Positions 46,775 to 57,092 are shown, counted from the first letter of the stretch. The stretch is DNA of 64,000 nt from G963667855 sp963667855 (GCA_963667855.2 CAXXKI010000016.1:1-64000), one strand, 5' to 3'. Notes: a model not told the origin generated them from the letters alone. Numbers and translations are program-made.

Positions 46775-46787
46775 GAGAAAGCTTAAG

Positions 46788-47345
46788 GTGCGACTTTTCG
46801 TGGCTATCGAGTTGAATGATGTGGTTAAAAAGAGCCTTGTGGATACGCAAAAGGCGCTGTCCGGGTTTGACCGCATGGTTCGCTGGGTAGGCAGGGAGCA
46901 GATGCACCTGACCTTGAAGTTTCTCGGCGAAGTTACGGGCGGCAACCTGCCTGAAATAAAGAGGGCGATTGAAGCGGCGGCCGGAAGCTGTGTGCCGTTC
47001 GATCTGAATGCCGCAGGTACCGGTTGTTTTCCGCCCAAGGGCAAGGTTCGTGTTGTCTGGACCGGCATAGAAAAAAGCGGCAATGAATTGGCTGATTGCC
47101 AATCAAAAGTCGAGGGTGAACTGGCTAAGGTCGGTTTCCCCCGGGAAGATAAACCGTTTTCCCCGCATCTGACCCTGGGCAGAGTGAAGGAAGACTTATC
47201 TGGCGGTAAGTTGCGTGAGGAGATTGCCCGTGTATGCGCAAAGCCAGTATCTCAAAAGGTGGATAAAATCGTATTGATGAGTTCGGAATTAACCCGGGCG
47301 GGTGCGCGTTATACAAAGGCGGGCGCCTGGAAACTCGGCGAATAG
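46788..47345 (+). CDS. thpR: RNA 2',3'-cyclic phosphodiesterase
   Basis: The 185-residue protein of the 2H phosphoesterase family has both catalytic HxTx motifs, HLTLKFLGEV and HLTLGRVK, in duplicated lobes, and begins MRLFVAIELND as typical members do. It hydrolyses 2',3'-cyclic phosphates on RNA ends. The GTG start lies 14 bases after the kinase gene. Confidence 0.9.
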   Translation: MRLFVAIELNDVVKKSLVDTQKALSGFDRMVRWVGREQMHLTLKFLGEVTGGNLPEIKRAIEAAAGSCVPFDLNAAGTGCFPPKGKVRVVWTGIEKSGNELADCQSKVEGELAKVGFPREDKPFSPHLTLGRVKEDLSGGKLREEIARVCAKPVSQKVDKIVLMSSELTRAGARYTKAGAWKLGE

Positions 47346-47441
47346 ATAAGAAGCGAAGTTGAAAACTATGGAGGGTAACGGTTCCTATTACCGGGTGATT
47401 ATCCGGGTGGGTGTTGCCAGAAGACAAAGCGGGAGGATCCC

Positions 47442-48551
47442 ATGACTGCAGAACAGGATAAAAACAGACAGAAAGCTCTTGAACTGGCGTTGGACCAGAT
47501 AGAAAAATCGTATGGAGCCGGTTCGATTATGAAGTTGAACGGCTCGGAGAAGGTAAAGGATGGAATATCAACCGGTTCTTTGGCGTTGGATTTGGCGTTG
47601 GGTGGTTCTGGCGTTCCCCGAGGCAGAATAATCGAATTCTACGGCCCGGAATCGTCAGGTAAAACCACGCTCGCTTTGCATGTAGTGGCGGCCGCCCAGG
47701 CGAATGGCGGCGTTTGCGCCTTCGTGGATGCGGAACATGCTCTTGATGCTACCTGGGCCAAAAAATGCGGAATTAACCTGGAGGGCCTGCTGGTCAGCCA
47801 GCCGAATTCCGGCGAGGAGGCTTTGGAAATTACCGAATTGCTGGTTCGCAGCGGTTCGGTTGACGTTATCGTGGTCGACTCTGTCGCGGCTTTGATTCCC
47901 AAGGCCGAAATCGAAGGTAACATGGGTGACACGCACGTGGCTCTGCAGGCTCGCCTGATGAGTCAGGCCATGCGAAAACTTACCGCCACTATTGGTAAAA
48001 CGCGTACGATCGTCATCTTCATCAACCAGATAAGAATGAAGATCGGCGTGATGTTCGGTAATCCCGAGACAACCCCGGGCGGAAGGGCTCTGAAATTCTA
48101 CAGTTCCGTGCGGTTGGATATTCGCCGTACGGGAGCGATCAAAGAAGGCGATACGGTTATTGGTAACCATGTAAGAGCCAAAGTAGTCAAGAACAAGGTG
48201 GCCGCTCCGTTCCGCGAAGCCGAATTCGACATCATGTTCACCGGTGGGATCAGCAAGGAAGGCGACCTGCTTGACCTGGCTCTGGATGACAATCTGATCA
48301 AGAAATCGGGGGCCTGGTTCAGCTATGGCGAAGTTCGACTGGGGCAGGGACGCGAGAACGTGAAAACGTTCCTCGCGGACAATCCCGACTTGTTTGAAGA
48401 AATCAAGAAAGAGGTTCTGGCCAAGCGGCTTCCCGACGATGATGAGGAAGAGAACGAGCAGGAAAAAATGAAAGTGGTCAAAAAGGATGAGGAGGAAACT
48501 CCCGCTACGGCCGCTAAAGGTAAAGCCAAAGCTAAACGCAAGGCTTCCTGA
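47442..48551 (+). CDS. recA: Recombinase RecA
   Basis: RecA drives homologous recombination and the SOS response. Its 369 residues include the Walker A GPESSGKTTLAL, FVDAEHALD, VVDSVAALIPKAEIEG, the L2 region IFINQIRMKIGVMFGNPETT and GGRALKFYSS. The C-terminal 40 residues are rich in Glu then Lys (DDDEEENEQEKMK), more charged than most RecA proteins. GGGAGG precedes the ATG. No LexA box was identified. A terminator follows. Confidence 0.97.
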   Translation: MTAEQDKNRQKALELALDQIEKSYGAGSIMKLNGSEKVKDGISTGSLALDLALGGSGVPRGRIIEFYGPESSGKTTLALHVVAAAQANGGVCAFVDAEHALDATWAKKCGINLEGLLVSQPNSGEEALEITELLVRSGSVDVIVVDSVAALIPKAEIEGNMGDTHVALQARLMSQAMRKLTATIGKTRTIVIFINQIRMKIGVMFGNPETTPGGRALKFYSSVRLDIRRTGAIKEGDTVIGNHVRAKVVKNKVAAPFREAEFDIMFTGGISKEGDLLDLALDDNLIKKSGAWFSYGEVRLGQGRENVKTFLADNPDLFEEIKKEVLAKRLPDDDEEENEQEKMKVVKKDEEETPATAAKGKAKAKRKAS

Positions 48552-48584
48552 TCATAAAATCAGCTTGAAGCAGGGTATAAAAAG

Positions 48585-48619
48585 AGCCCCGAAATGACAG
48601 TAGCTGTCTTTTCGGGGCT
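48585..48619. terminator. Bidirectional terminator between recA and glnS
   Basis: A 10-bp stem AGCCCCGAAA (48585-48594) with its complement at 48610-48619 contains an inner GACAG/CTGTC pair and is flanked by A and T runs. It can end both convergent transcripts. Confidence 0.75.
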
Positions 48620-48646
48620 TTATTTCATGCGTGTGGGAAACGCCTG

Positions 48647-50401
48647 TTATTTACCCTTTTTCTGCTGGTCGTTGTTTCCCTGTTGTTTGCCCGAGATTTT
48701 CGCCCAGGTGTCACGGAGGGTGACTGTACGGTTGAATACCAGTTTTTCGGAAGAGGAATCGGGATCGATACAGAAGTAACCGTTTCGCTCGAACTGGAAG
48801 CGGTCGCCGGGTTTAGCCGACAGCAGGCTCGGCTCGACCTGGCAATTATCCATGACTTTCAGGGAATCGGGGTTCAGGAATTCCCTATAGTCTCGGCCTT
48901 CCTTGTCTCCAGCCGGGTTTTCCACAGTAAACAGCCGGTCGTACAGGCGTACATGGACATTGGCTGCATGTTCGGCCGAAACCCAATGAATAGTGCTTTT
49001 GACTTTTCGCCCATCGGGGGCATTGCCGCCGCGGGTTTCCGGATCGTAGGTGCAGTGTATTTCAGTTATCTCATCCGTTTTCGGATCTTTAACCACTCCG
49101 GTACAGGTTACCAGGTAAGCATATCGCAGGCGAACTTCACGTCCCGGAGCCATGCGGAAGAATTTCTTCGGCGGCTCTTCCATGAAATCCTCGCGTTCTA
49201 TGTACAAGACGCGAGAGAACGGGACTTTGCGAGATCCCGCCTGAGGATCTTCCGGGTTGTTGATCGCGTCCAGCTCTTCAGTCTGACCTTCGGGGTAGTT
49301 GTCTATTACTAATTTCACCGGATCGAGAACACCCATAACCCGCGGTGCGGTGCGGTTGAGGTCTTCCCGAATACTGAATTCGAGCTGGGCGATGTCGATC
49401 AGGCTGTTGAACTTGGCCACTCCGATACGTTCGCAGAAGTTGCGAATAGCAGACGGAGTGCAACCCCGACGTCTCAAGCCGGAGATAGTGGGCATGCGCG
49501 GGTCGTTCCAGCCGCTTACGTGTTTTTCCTGAACCAGTTCCAGAAGCTTGCGCTTGCTCATTACAGTATAGTTCAGGTTCAGCCGGGCGAACTCGATCTG
49601 CTGCGGATGGTATATATCCAACTCGTCCAGGAACCAGTCGTACAGCGGGCGATGGTTTTCAAACTCCAGAGTGCAGATGGAGTGAGTGATTTTTTCTATG
49701 GAATCCTCAAGCCCGTGAGCAAAATCATACATTGGGTAAATGCACCAGTTGTCGCCGGCTCGATGGTGTGATGCGTGGAGGATTCGGTAGATAACCGGAT
49801 CGCGCATGTTCACGTTGGGAGAAGCCATGTCGATTTTAGCCCGGAGTACGCGGGAACCGTCCTTGAATTCCCCCTTACGCATTCGCTCGAACAGGTCGAG
49901 GTTTTCCTCTATACTGCGTTTGCGGTAAGGGCTGTCCTTGCCCGCTTCACGGAGAGTCCCGCGGTATTTTCTGGTTTCTTCCGCATCAAGGTCGCAGACG
50001 TAGGCTTTCCCCTTCTTGATCAGGGTGACCGCGTGCTGGTACATTTCCTCAAAGTAATCGGAGGCGTAGTAAAGGCGGTCTTCCCAATCGAATCCCAGCC
50101 AGCGGATATCCTCGATTATGGACTGAACGTATTCATCCTCTTCCTTGATGGGATTGGTATCGTCGAAGCGAAGGTTGCATTTTCCGCCTTCGTTTTCCGC
50201 GGCCAACCCGAAGTTCAAGCAGATGGACTTGGCGTGTCCTATGTGCAGATACCCGTTCGGCTCAGGAGGGAAACGGGTGTGAACGCGTTTGTCGTTTTTA
50301 CCTGCGGCCAGATCGGCCGCGATAATGGTCTGGATGAAGTTCAAGGAAGACGGAGATTCATTATTCTCCTTACCTGAACTCGTTGGCTCGGGTGTTTTCA
50401 T
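48647..50401 (-). CDS. glnS: Glutamine-tRNA ligase
   Basis: The 584-residue enzyme charges tRNA with glutamine. FPPEPNGYLHIGHAKSICLN gives the HIGH site, and VMSKRKLLEL the KMSKS-type loop. The GlnRS beta-barrel anticodon domains follow, with FMEEPPKKFFRMAPGREVRL. Presence of both gltX and glnS means that direct glutaminylation is available. The length exceeds the E. coli enzyme by a short Gln/Lys-rich tail. It ends at the shared terminator. Confidence 0.95.
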   Translation of the reverse strand: MKTPEPTSSGKENNESPSSLNFIQTIIAADLAAGKNDKRVHTRFPPEPNGYLHIGHAKSICLNFGLAAENEGGKCNLRFDDTNPIKEEDEYVQSIIEDIRWLGFDWEDRLYYASDYFEEMYQHAVTLIKKGKAYVCDLDAEETRKYRGTLREAGKDSPYRKRSIEENLDLFERMRKGEFKDGSRVLRAKIDMASPNVNMRDPVIYRILHASHHRAGDNWCIYPMYDFAHGLEDSIEKITHSICTLEFENHRPLYDWFLDELDIYHPQQIEFARLNLNYTVMSKRKLLELVQEKHVSGWNDPRMPTISGLRRRGCTPSAIRNFCERIGVAKFNSLIDIAQLEFSIREDLNRTAPRVMGVLDPVKLVIDNYPEGQTEELDAINNPEDPQAGSRKVPFSRVLYIEREDFMEEPPKKFFRMAPGREVRLRYAYLVTCTGVVKDPKTDEITEIHCTYDPETRGGNAPDGRKVKSTIHWVSAEHAANVHVRLYDRLFTVENPAGDKEGRDYREFLNPDSLKVMDNCQVEPSLLSAKPGDRFQFERNGYFCIDPDSSSEKLVFNRTVTLRDTWAKISGKQQGNNDQQKKGK

Positions 50402-50486
50402 TTCCTTTTAAGCCTCGCAGTATAAAACATGCCATGGGCAGGGGCGACGAGGCGGTATTTGCTAAAACCGTATCGCGTCCCTGCGT

Positions 50487-52685
50487 TTACGTTGCAAGAG
50501 CGTTTTTTATCTCGCTTACTGTGTACTCGCCCGCCGGTTCCAGGAATTCGGTTCTAAACGTCTGACCTTTCTTGGAACCAAGGATGGCCTGGGCGAAAGG
50601 AGTCTGGTAATTGAAAATACCATTCTCGGGATCGGCCTCCCAGGGACCGAGGATGGTTACTTCCGCAGTGGTGTTGGATTCCTCATTAACCAGGACCACG
50701 CGAGCACCTATTCCTATAGTTTCTGTAGAGATATCGTCCTTGCGTATGATTTTTGATTTCGCCATTTCCGACTGGATTTGAGCTAATCGTGCCTGCAGCA
50801 GGTCTCTTTCTTCCAGGGCGAATTTGTATTCGGAGTTTTCGGAAAGGTCGCCGAGTTCGGCCGCTTTGCCGATTGCCACCGCGTTTTCCCTTATCTTTAC
50901 GTTTACCAATTCATCAAGAGCTGCCTGCTTTTTGTTGTAACCTTCACTGGTGGCGTAAAGAACATCCTCCCGCAACCAGGCCGGCACGATCGGAGCGGCA
51001 GCGACGATCTGCGGGAACTTTCGCCTAAGCAGAGTGACGAGATCCTCTCCGGTTCGAGCCAGGTTGTTCAGCCGCACAAGGTTTGTCCGCAAAGCTGCTG
51101 CTACTCCCTGTTCGATCTGCTCCAGCATTTCCTCGAAGCGAGCATGTCTTTTCGCCCGGAGAACGTCTCGGGAGTTCTGCGCTATGACCCGGCTACGGGC
51201 TTTGGGAATATCATCTCGTCGCTGAACTTCAGCCAAGGCGTAAAGTATACGGTTGAGTATGGATACCAGGGGAATATCGACGCGAGCACCTTCAGGGGAA
51301 GGTCCATTCCAGAGCCAGAGCAAACCTTCGTTAAACTCAACCGGCTCGCGAAGTATCTTCTCGCCGAGCTCCATGAAACGCTCGACCGGATATTCCAATT
51401 TTATTAATGTTTCCGCAATATGATCCGCTACTCGAATGGGAGCGTGCGGCAGAAGGATTTCCAGAGAGTCCATAAGATTCTCCGGATGCGATTCCTCAAG
51501 GGCGGCACAGGCAGCAGGCCAGTAACTGGTATTGTCGACCGCGAGAATGGCTTTAACCGGGTTGGCGGCGCGACGTAGTGCCTCTTTCAAGTGGGCATTG
51601 GCATTGTCTTCAGAAAGCAGTTCGCGAATACGGTGTGCAGCCAGCCAGTGCGAAAGATCTATTTTCCCCATCTGGTCTTCCTGCTTGGCGGCGCGTTCTT
51701 CAATGCGGTCCCTGGCACGCTCAAGCAGTTTGTTATGCTGTTCCTGTTTGCGAAGTTTGCAGGTACGTATGTACTCTTCGACGATTACCAGTTCTTTTTG
51801 AGAATCGTACGCCTTGGCCAGCAACTCCTCCGTTTCCTCTTCCAGGGAACAGGTGGAGGGATCGTAAGTTAGGTAATAAGGCGCACGGCCTTCGATTTTT
51901 ATATATTGGGAAAGCCGCAAAGCCTGGCGGGCTTTTGTCCACCATTTGGACCACCCCTTATCGGCGATAAACCTTGGACAAAGGTGATTGCGGAGTTCGT
52001 CACTGTCCATTTGTCCGCCGTTATTCCGCACTAAATTGGTAATAACTGAATCCGGTTCGGACTCCAGGGCGGCTTTCATTCTTTCCGGATCGAAACGGGC
52101 CATTACCGAGAAATCATCGTCTGCCGCGGGTTCAAAATTGTCCGCCAGTTCGACTGGACCGTAGGTTTCCGATGAATTACCGGTATTGACGTCGATTTGC
52201 CAGTCATCGAAATCGATCGACTCCACCCGAGCGGCTATGTCTTCATGGCGGTGAGTGAGGAACATTCCCTCTTTGAGCTGCAGGCATACATCCATCGTAC
52301 GGATGGCGCGACGGGGAGGACGGCCTCCTTCAATACCTGCTTCAGACATCAGTTCATCTAATCCGGGGGTATCGCTGTAAATCTTGCGATAGAGTCCGCC
52401 AACGGTTTTTCGCAGGTTATTGCTTTTTTTCAGGGCTTGAAGGAAGGCACAACCGACCGCGAGGTTCTCGCTGTCGTCAAAAGCACCGTCAAGTGTTTCA
52501 AGTGTGGTAGTCGCCAATGTTTCGGCTTCGTTAAGCTTTTCGTGATCGGCCAACGCTTTGAGAACTCTGGATCGTTCCATCCACTGTTCGTGGGACGATT
52601 CCTCTTCCAGCTTGGCTAACCAGGCTTCTTCAACGTCTTTAATGTTTCCGCTTGCCGCTAATTTGACTAGTGTCTTTATGTCCAT
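50487..52685 (-). CDS. Large protein with a C-terminal GreA-type domain
   Basis: The 732-residue protein ends in a full GreA/GreB-like module (about 570-732): the coiled coil with the acidic tip (GDLSENSEYKFALEERDLLQ) and the FKBP-like domain (IGIGARVVLVNEESNTTAEV). GreA rescues backtracked RNA polymerase. The first 570 residues are helical and repeat-like, with no recognised domain. A normal GreA has about 158 residues, so this is a long-form relative. Whether it still enters the secondary channel is unknown. Confidence 0.8.
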   Translation of the reverse strand: MDIKTLVKLAASGNIKDVEEAWLAKLEEESSHEQWMERSRVLKALADHEKLNEAETLATTTLETLDGAFDDSENLAVGCAFLQALKKSNNLRKTVGGLYRKIYSDTPGLDELMSEAGIEGGRPPRRAIRTMDVCLQLKEGMFLTHRHEDIAARVESIDFDDWQIDVNTGNSSETYGPVELADNFEPAADDDFSVMARFDPERMKAALESEPDSVITNLVRNNGGQMDSDELRNHLCPRFIADKGWSKWWTKARQALRLSQYIKIEGRAPYYLTYDPSTCSLEEETEELLAKAYDSQKELVIVEEYIRTCKLRKQEQHNKLLERARDRIEERAAKQEDQMGKIDLSHWLAAHRIRELLSEDNANAHLKEALRRAANPVKAILAVDNTSYWPAACAALEESHPENLMDSLEILLPHAPIRVADHIAETLIKLEYPVERFMELGEKILREPVEFNEGLLWLWNGPSPEGARVDIPLVSILNRILYALAEVQRRDDIPKARSRVIAQNSRDVLRAKRHARFEEMLEQIEQGVAAALRTNLVRLNNLARTGEDLVTLLRRKFPQIVAAAPIVPAWLREDVLYATSEGYNKKQAALDELVNVKIRENAVAIGKAAELGDLSENSEYKFALEERDLLQARLAQIQSEMAKSKIIRKDDISTETIGIGARVVLVNEESNTTAEVTILGPWEADPENGIFNYQTPFAQAILGSKKGQTFRTEFLEPAGEYTVSEIKNALAT

Positions 52686-52719
52686 AAACCAGCTCTCTGA
52701 GTCTCTACCGAACTGTTTG

Positions 52720-52750
52720 AAAAAAAGTTACCCGCCTTTCAAGACGGGTA
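52720..52750 (-). terminator. Rho-independent terminator, leftward
   Basis: TACCCG at 52729-52734 pairs with 52745-52750; seven T residues follow on the minus strand. It lies after the leftward glycosyltransferase gene and before the GreA-domain gene, so these are separate transcripts. Confidence 0.65.
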
Positions 52751-52914
52751 GCAAGACATTGTCGCACAAAAACGATTGTTTGTCGAGTTTCCCGGTCTTA
52801 AGAGGAATAAGGGAGGGAGAAACGGCGCCTGAGCGTTGCGGATCGCTGGTTTCAGTTGAGTTTTCGGGCCTTTGGCTTCAACCCTGAATTACAAAGCATG
52901 TATAGGATGGAGAA

Positions 52915-53965
52915 TCAGGCTGAGGCTGTTTCGTCGTACAATCGACGATAGTTTTCGATCATCGTGGGGAGGGAGAATTCGTTTTCGGCGGTCTTTTTAG
53001 CCTCACCGCGGATATTCCTGCCCGTTTCCGATTGGCATTTGCCGTACATGGAAGCAATACTGGTGGCTGACCGCCGCCAGTTTTCCTTCTGCTCATAGAG
53101 GATACCGTTCACGCCGTCATTAATGACCTCTCTTGAGGCTGCACAATCGGGAGCGATAACGATCGTATCGCTGGCCATCGCCCAGGCTATCGCCGGAACA
53201 CTTACGTCCCCACCGGGTCCCAGTACGAGAATGTCGGCCAACTGGCATAAATGTTCAAACCGGTACCTGTCCTCGGTGAAGATAAAGGAACCCCGGGTTT
53301 CAGTGACGTTAGCCAGTTTTCGAAGTTTTTTTATCGCCCGGGACTTGCCGGGGATAATAATTTTCGTATTCGGGTTTCCGTAGGCTTGCATACCTGCTGA
53401 CCAGACGACGGCAAGATAGCTATCGCGTTGAGCAGCGTAAAAAACAGTCGACGGGTTCAGTGGTGGCGTCAAGAGCGTAATAGAGCCAGTAGAGATACTG
53501 AGTTCGGCTTGGATCTTCGAGATGCTTGTGTTTTGTTTTGTTGTTATTGGTGCTGCGGGTGAAACCATTGTTTCGCGTTGTTTGCTGGAAAAACCAATGG
53601 GAGATCCTTGGGCAAGCGAGTGTTTGGAGTCTAAAACCAGTGTTGTTGAGTCTATTTCTGAAGGTCGGCGAAAGAAATTTATATTGAAGTTACCGCGTTT
53701 AAATGTGCCAGACCACGTGTGCACAAGATCGAACGGCCTTTTTTTTCCAGGAGTTTGCAGAACTAATTTTGATGGGGAAGAGAACAGGGTTGACCGCTTG
53801 CGCATACGCGATGTTTCGGGTACTCAAGAGTTTGGATGTTTTACTGCCCACTGCTTCCACACGTTGATCGTATCTATCTGCGGGCAGGTGCTCTATTAAC
53901 TGTTGTAAAGTAGTCAACTGTTCCCATGTGGCCCAACGATCAACTACGTGCAGGATACGGATCAT
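52915..53965 (-). CDS. Glycosyltransferase (GT4-like), frame broken
   Basis: Removing one base of the A8 run (T8 on the plus strand, 53739-53746) yields 349 residues. The N-terminus MIRILHVVDRWATWEQLTTLQQ is the opening of a GT-B fold; DLVHTWSGT marks the first domain. The C-terminal domain shows LADILVLGPGGDVSVPAIAWAMASD and then ASREVINDGVNGIL, the nucleotide-sugar binding pattern of GT4 enzymes. Its ATG overlaps the stop of the preceding lipoprotein gene as ATGA. Acceptor and sugar are unknown; an envelope polysaccharide role is likely. Confidence 0.75.
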
Positions 53966-54658
53966 TCTTCAAACCTGTCGTCATCGAGGTCGCCGAGAGT
54001 GTGCTGGTAGAACAGCCGGGCGAGAGGGACCGCTGTTTTCTGGGCTAGTTTGGTGGCCAGGGCACTTTCCGTTTTCAGGCTGTGAACCTGCAGGGCGCTT
54101 AACTCTGTTTTTATCAGGTAATCCTCCGCCATCGGTGGGCCAGAGACGGGCGCTGCGTGGCTTATCCGGATCGGACTCGCCGCAGCTTAGTAGTTTGACC
54201 GAAACGGCCATCTTCGCCGCTCCGCTGGTGTCCTGAACCTCTCCGGGGGCAAAAAAGTCTTTCACCTCGATCCAGAGTACTGTGTCCGCTCCCAGTTTCC
54301 TGCCGATCTCAGCGGCGCTGTAGTTGGAAAACTGCAGATCGATCTGACGCAGCTTACCGACCGATTCGTTGCTGATGACGGCGTCAACCGCTTCGTGAGC
54401 AAGCAACTCTTCGCCTACGAAGCGGGCAAGGACCTGCCGGGTTCTTGCCCAGGTGACACGATTGTCGACATCATCAACGAGAATCAAGAGTTTACCTTCG
54501 GGAATTTCAAACAGTGGTTCGATTTTCCTGCCTCTGCCGATTCCCAGAAAATAGCCCATGCCAGCGGCCGCTCCGCAGCCTGACAGGGGGATAGCGAGTA
54601 TGGATATTAGCAAGCAAACCAACGCTTTGCGCGGCGGTAATAATCGGGCAGAGTGCAT
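53962..54658 (-). CDS. Probable lipoprotein, frame broken
   Basis: The N-terminus has a signal with lipobox LSGC (ILAIPLSGCGAAAG). The following 180 residues contain LLILVDDVDNRVTWA, then AEIGRKLGADTVLWIEVKDF, a pattern shared with the next gene, suggesting two related outer-membrane biogenesis-like proteins. Near the end the frame is broken in 54123-54130; with one base removed it continues AEDYLIKTELSALQ to the ATGA overlap with the glycosyltransferase. The function is not known. Confidence 0.65.
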
Positions 54659-54717
54659 TGAAGATCTCCTGTCGGGTATTGCAGGTAACCGGCTACTTAC
54701 AGTTGTATTGTTAGTGT

Positions 54718-55377
54718 TTAGAGATCCTTTTTGTACTCATAAAACTTTCTGGCTACGGAATCGGCAAATCTTTCGTAAGCCTCTTTCCGTACCGCTACCG
54801 CGTTTGCAGTGCTGAACAGTTGCGGCTGCGATTCCGGAAAAACGGTATACACTTCCGCCAGGTCGTAGCGTTTGGGATCTTCCGGATTACTTTCGATGTC
54901 ATATACGGTAACGGTGGAATCAATGTGTGCCCGGAGGTAATCAGGAGCGTTCGGGTCACGAATCTGGAACTCCAGTAGTTCCAGGTAAACTACCATCTGG
55001 CAGTCGAACTCTCGTCCTATTTCCTGAGCGGAGACCGAGTTTGCCAGAGTTCGTTCGACGAAATCTTCTATACGGCGACCATCGACAAGTGAGACGTTTT
55101 TGACGTTGGCTCCGATTTTGTCGCTGATGTGCATGGAAAGCTCCATACGCACATGCGGATAATCGAAAAGTGTTTCCTGCGCTGCCCAGACGACAATAGC
55201 CACCTTTTTGCCTTTCAATTTGCTGAATTCGGCGGGAACCTTCTCTTTATGTTCGCCCATGAATATAAACGGGAGCAGCAGATTACACCCGATATTGGAG
55301 GACAGGATTACCGCCATGAGGAAAACGGTCAGCCAATGATAACGTCGTTTGCTTAGAACAGTGTCAGGTAAACTCAT
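54718..55377 (-). CDS. Membrane-anchored or lipoprotein-like protein related to its neighbour
   Basis: The 219-residue protein has an N-terminal hydrophobic segment (LTVFLMAVILSSNIGC) that may end in a weak lipobox. The rest (KKVAIVVWAAQETLFDYPH, AQEIGREFDCQMVVYLELLE) parallels the layout of the gene at 53962: a strand-rich start, then an AxEIGR block, then a strand. The pair is probably an ancient duplication in an envelope operon. Confidence 0.6.
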   Translation of the reverse strand: MSLPDTVLSKRRYHWLTVFLMAVILSSNIGCNLLLPFIFMGEHKEKVPAEFSKLKGKKVAIVVWAAQETLFDYPHVRMELSMHISDKIGANVKNVSLVDGRRIEDFVERTLANSVSAQEIGREFDCQMVVYLELLEFQIRDPNAPDYLRAHIDSTVTVYDIESNPEDPKRYDLAEVYTVFPESQPQLFSTANAVAVRKEAYERFADSVARKFYEYKKDL

Positions 55378-55474
55378 GAGTGTTCGTCTCCTCGGCTATC
55401 AAATCAGGGATCCCAAGTCCTGCATACAGAACTTTGATTGGATCGCATTGTTTTAATATTTCAAGTAGCAGGTT

Positions 55475-55972
55475 CTACCCTATGTTGCCGCGTGTGGCCA
55501 GCACTTTGTATCCCCAGGCGGCTAAAAGAAGGATAATGACAACGACAGCTAATGCACCGGGTTTTACTCGAAACCAGTTGATTCGCCAGCATCGTCCGGT
55601 TAATAGCGCCTGTAGAGACCAAAGAACGCCGAACATGGTACTCAGAGCGAGAAGAAAGCCGAAAGGCTGGGTTTTAAAGGCAGTAAGAAAGTTTCCTCTT
55701 ACCGCGTGTGCGAATGCGGTGGTCATTCCGCAGGTGGGACAGGGAATGTTCCAGTTTCGTACCCAGGAGCATTCGGGTTGCCCGAGTTGAGTATGCGTTC
55801 CCATTCCTGATGGGTCGGGAGTTACGTATGCCGCAACAGCGAGCAGCGAGATTGTAACGATGCCAACCAGCAGCCCGTTTATGCGAACCTGCTTTCGCTG
55901 GGCTGGTGGGCTCTTGAAAAACAGAGAGCCCAAAGGGTGTTGGGGTGGCTTATCATTTTTGAGGTCAGGCAA
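55475..55972 (-). CDS. DUF2752 membrane protein
   Basis: The 165-residue protein carries the family motif CPTCGMTTAFAHAVRGN between hydrophobic helices (about 33-50, 105-125, 140-158). The function of DUF2752 proteins is unknown. It is leftward and separated from the lipoprotein pair by 98 bases. Confidence 0.8.
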   Translation of the reverse strand: MPDLKNDKPPQHPLGSLFFKSPPAQRKQVRINGLLVGIVTISLLAVAAYVTPDPSGMGTHTQLGQPECSWVRNWNIPCPTCGMTTAFAHAVRGNFLTAFKTQPFGFLLALSTMFGVLWSLQALLTGRCWRINWFRVKPGALAVVVIILLLAAWGYKVLATRGNIG

Positions 55973-56045
55973 ACATTCATCTCCAACACTTTATTGATCT
56001 ACGAGAATAGTTACTCGTGTGAAAATAGGCAAAAGTACTTATTTG

Positions 56046-56073
56046 TTGCGGACAAGCATTGCGGCTCTATAAT
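56046..56073 (+). promoter_or_regulatory. Possible promoter of the sdh operon
   Basis: TTGCGG at 56046-56051 and TATAAT at 56068-56073 are 16 bases apart, upstream of the sdhC start. Confidence 0.4.
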
Positions 56074-56208
56074 TGCAGGGAAGGAGTAAGCAGTCAATGG
56101 GAGGCTACGAGTGACGCGCTGCACGCGGCTTGCTTATAGGGAAAGTGGGAAGCTGTTGCAGCGCAGAATTGGGTATAGGCTAATTGGTAAGTCCGAATTC
56201 CTGATGGA

Positions 56209-57007
56209 GTGACCAAGGTGGCGGACCAAAGTGGCGCATCGATCGAAGTTATCCGGCAAAGATCTTATTTTTTAATCAGGCGGTTGCACTCCCTTCTGGG
56301 CATAGTTCCGGTGGGGGCTTTTTTATGTGTACACCTGACCATAAACGCGACTATCCTTCTCGGAGGCGATAAATTCGGGTTGGCGGTAGACCTGATCCAC
56401 ATGTTGGAGAGGTTTCATCTGCTGATTCCGGTGGAAATCGCGTTTATCTTCCTTCCAATCCTCTTTCATGCCGTTTTAGGGGTAGTAATCGCCTTGAGCG
56501 GCACGGTAAACGTGGATCGGTACAAGTATTGCGGTAACATCAGGTATGTAATCCAAAGGGGAAACCGGGCTTTTTGCTTTCGCGTTTATTCTCGCCCACC
56601 TCTGGCAAATGCATTGGATTGGTTCACCTCTGGGGGGCGGTGAATTCGTTGCTCACGACGCCTCCAACGCGTTTGCTGCTGCGTCATCCGCGGCAGCGGC
56701 CATTCAATCTTCGGTGTTGTGGATTGTCTTTTACGCTCTGGGAGTTATTGCTTGCGTCTTCCATCTGGCTAATGGGGTTTGGACAACACTAATAACCTGG
56801 GGAGTGACAGTAGGACCCCGCTCGCAAAAAGGGGCGGCGGTTGTCTGTGGGGCGTTTTGTTTAGGATTGATGGGTATAGGGCTTGGGGCTTTGTTGGGTT
56901 TCTGCCTTGTCGATCCCCAGGCAGACAAGACTCCAGCGGTCGGACATGAGGTAGTTGCCCAGGTTGCACAGATGGAATCTGGTTCTGGGGCATCAAAAAC
57001 GAATTGA
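56209..57007 (+). CDS. sdhC: Succinate dehydrogenase cytochrome b subunit, frame broken
   Basis: With one base removed around 56558-56564 the protein has 265 residues and five hydrophobic segments, the form of single-subunit diheme anchors (Bacillus and epsilon-proteobacterial type). Candidate heme ligands are His in LCVHLTIN, FHLLIPV, ILAHLWQMHW and FHLANG. It anchors SdhA and SdhB and passes electrons to quinone. The start is a GTG at 56209; a GTG at 56218 is an alternative. Directly followed by sdhA and sdhB. Confidence 0.85.
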
Positions 57008-57092
57008 ATTAAATCGAATAGTCAATTGAATACCGGCGAGTTCTGTTATCTATGATGGAGCCGGTCTTCGATCAGGAATAGGAGAAGTAGTC

